Source: DASQDN01 sp035630195
GTDB lineage: Bacteria > Acidobacteriota > Terriglobia > Bryobacterales > Bryobacteraceae
NCBI GenBank assembly: GCA_035630195.1
Contig: DASQLD010000136.1
Coordinates: forward strand, 1 to 6,377
Length of the DNA: 6,377 nucleotides
Reading direction: 5' to 3'
The position numbers were made by a program, and so were the translations under genes. The notes under the pieces are model-generated. The model was not told the DNA's origin. It searched no databases and worked only from the letters and a program-made list of their open reading frames with translations. Below, in pieces: positions 5,109-6,377 of this stretch; within the stretch, counting starts at the first letter, position 1; every line of letters starts with the position of its first letter.

Positions 5109-6377
5109 TTATCGCCGCCGCCCGCCGCCACCACCACCGCCGCGCCCACCGCCACCACCGCGACTAGAGGATAAGCTTTGACTGCCTCGGGAACTTTGAG
5201 CCCGGGTAGCCGATCCGGATTGGTAGCCTGCGAACCCACCAGACTGCGAGTTGCTTCGCTGCGATGCGCCCTGCCCGCCGTAACTCGAACTGGCTCCCGC
5301 AGTGCTTCGCTGACTTTGCCACTGTGTGTTGTTTTGGGACGCAGAGGGAGAGTTCATTTGCCGCTGGCCCTGACTCGCCTGGGGCTGCGCCTGCCGGTCT
5401 TGAACCGAGGCTTGACGCTGACCCTGATTTGCCTGGGCCTGTGTCTGCCGGTCCTGCACGGAGGCTTGACGCTCAGCCTGATTGGCCTGCGTAGTGGACT
5501 GCCGCTCTGCCTGATTCGCCTGCGCAGTAGACTTACGCTCTGCCTGATTCGCCTGCGCAGTAGACTTGCGCTCTGCCTGATTCGCCTGCGCGGTAGACTT
5601 GCGCTCTGCCTGATTCGCCTGGCGCTCCGGCGCGTTCTCCTGGAAGTTCTCCTGGCGGTCCTCCCGGTAGTCGAGCCGGTTCTCCTGACGATCCTCCAGG
5701 TAGTCGTACCGATCCTCCCAAGCCTCGTTGTACATGGCGGCGCCGTGCCAGCCGTATGGTCCGTAATAATGGTTGCTGCTAGCGCCGATAATGATTCCCG
5801 CGGTGAAGCCCACAGCAGCGGCCACTCCTACTGACGTCGCCGAGTACACCGGAGCAGGCTGCGTAACGTACACCGTTTGTGTGTTGTACTGCGGTACGTA
5901 AACCACCTGCGGATTCGATGGCTGGATGACAATAACCTGCTGGCCACTCGATGTGGTCTGGGTCTCAACTTGCTGCTCTGGAGTGGTCTTGAGATTCCCG
6001 GCCGCCTGCGCTTTCAGCCGCAGGCGCTGAATGGAAGAGAAAACACCCTCTTTGTCATTCGTGAAGGCTTGGCCCAACTGGGTGGTCCAGTCCGGTTTCT
6101 GAACCATCATCTGGACCACTTGCGGAAATGGCGCCAGCGCTACGCAAGACAGGCTGAACCCAGCCTGCTCGGCGGCCTTTTGGAGGTCACTCCCTTTCAG
6201 GTTGCTGTTGGTTGACAGCCACCCGGAGAAAGACTGCAGTTCCTTCACATTTGTCGCGGCCATCAGAATTTGCGCCAACAGGGCGTCCGGGTACAGCGCT
6301 ATGGGAGCCGTAAGGCTGTCGAGCGTGTCCGCTGGCATGGACTGCTTTGGAGCTGCTTTCTGCTGCTGCGCGAACGA
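5109..6377 (-). CDS. DUF3300 family protein with repetitive Q/R-rich tail; 5' end outside window
   Basis: The frame stays open through the right edge: thirteen codons (SFAQQQKAAPKQS) precede the first ATG at 6338. The true start, probably with a signal peptide ending near SFAQ, lies outside. Counting from that ATG, residues 1-160 match DUF3300 (also in E. coli YacH; function unknown), with LTAPIALYPDALLAQILMAA (9-28) and VIVIQPSNPQVVYVPQYN (135-152). A glycine/alanine-rich hydrophobic segment follows (166-188), then YYGPYGWHGAAMYNEAWEDR (191-210). From 212 to 327 the chain is built of 11- and 7-residue blocks: DYLEDRQENRL, DYREDRQENFQ, ENAPERQ, then repeated ANQAERKSTAQ-like units. A Ser/Gln/Gly-rich region leads to a C-terminal Gly/Arg tract (about 393-409). 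The tail suggests an extended polar helix plus a flexible basic end. A wall, membrane or nucleic-acid contact is only a guess. It is the upstream gene of the pair with DUF2950. Confidence 0.9.
   Translation of the reverse strand, partial: SFAQQQKAAPKQSMPADTLDSLTAPIALYPDALLAQILMAATNVKELQSFSGWLSTNSNLKGSDLQKAAEQAGFSLSCVALAPFPQVVQMMVQKPDWTTQLGQAFTNDKEGVFSSIQRLRLKAQAAGNLKTTPEQQVETQTTSSGQQVIVIQPSNPQVVYVPQYNTQTVYVTQPAPVYSATSVGVAAAVGFTAGIIIGASSNHYYGPYGWHGAAMYNEAWEDRYDYLEDRQENRLDYREDRQENFQENAPERQANQAERKSTAQANQAERKSTAQANQAERKSTAQANQAERQSTTQANQAERQASVQDRQTQAQANQGQRQASVQDRQAQPQASQGQRQMNSPSASQNNTQWQSQRSTAGASSSYGGQGASQRSNSQSGGFAGYQSGSATRAQSSRGSQSLSSSRGGGGGRGGGGGGGRRR
5368..5620 (-). repeat. In-frame tandem repeats (33-bp and 54-bp periods) within the DUF3300 gene
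   Basis: Repeat units beginning GCCTGATT on the plus strand start at 5476, 5509, 5542, 5575 and 5608, exactly 33 bases apart. The three middle copies differ from their neighbours by single bases, while the 5476 copy differs at about five positions. Towards lower coordinates the period changes to 54 bases, with CCCTGACT at 5368 and CCCTGATT at 5422. The 33-base unit encodes eleven residues of the ANQAERKSTAQ type. The 54-base unit encodes eighteen, that is, eleven plus a seven-residue DRQTQAQ-like insert. Near identity of the middle copies points to recent slippage or unequal recombination, so copy number may vary between strains. Confidence 0.9.

Noticed and set aside
5476..5620. Direct repeats of 33 bases, considered as a CRISPR array
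   Set aside because: The repeats are contiguous with no unique spacers, lie in frame inside a coding sequence and encode a regular peptide repeat.
5178..5834. Long plus-strand frame with Leu/Arg/Cys repeats opposite the DUF3300 gene
   Set aside because: It is the antisense shadow of the 33-bp repeats; its LIRLRSRL-like pattern mirrors the coding repeats, and it has no domain or credible start.

Overview
The window looks like bacterial chromosome of about 55-60% G+C, most likely from an acidobacterium (Acidobacteriota, Solibacter/Terriglobia-like). This is inferred from family content: a SelA-like PLP enzyme with a fused C-terminal beta domain, a Tat-exported Gfo/Idh/MocA oxidoreductase, and an adjacent DUF3300-DUF2950 pair. 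There is no rRNA or other decisive marker. I see no insertion sequence, CRISPR array, tRNA or phage gene.

Layout: the left edge (1-605, +) is the 3' end of a SelA-like PLP-dependent enzyme. Next is a 328-base stretch without a convincing gene (606-933). Then comes a 485-residue protein (934-2391, +) joining an N-terminal FHA domain, one membrane helix, a probable coiled coil and a C-terminal family-1 type lytic transglycosylase domain. After a 5' untranslated region comes a Tat-signal Gfo/Idh/MocA oxidoreductase (to 3942, +). It meets, convergently, a minus-strand pair reading in from the right edge: a DUF3300 protein (5109-6377, 5' end outside the window), then a DUF2950 protein (4095-5075). 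The 152 bases between the convergent stops hold two GC-rich hairpins.

Functionally, the three plus-strand genes show no sign of a shared pathway. The spacers between them are 328 and about 140-156 bases, so they are probably separate transcription units. The minus-strand pair has a 33-base spacer and is probably one operon. At least four of the five products are likely to act in or beyond the cytoplasmic membrane: the lytic transglycosylase by a membrane anchor, the oxidoreductase by Tat, the DUF2950 protein by an N-terminal signal, and the DUF3300 protein by inference from its family and hydrophobic segment.

The most interesting items are two. One is the FHA/membrane/lytic-transglycosylase fusion, which would place a phosphopeptide-reading domain in the cytoplasm and a peptidoglycan-cleaving domain in the periplasm on one chain. 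The other is the DUF3300 protein, whose tail is built from phased 11- and 7-residue blocks (33-bp and 54-bp DNA periods) and ends in a Gly/Arg tract. Neither has an experimentally assigned function that I can support from sequence.
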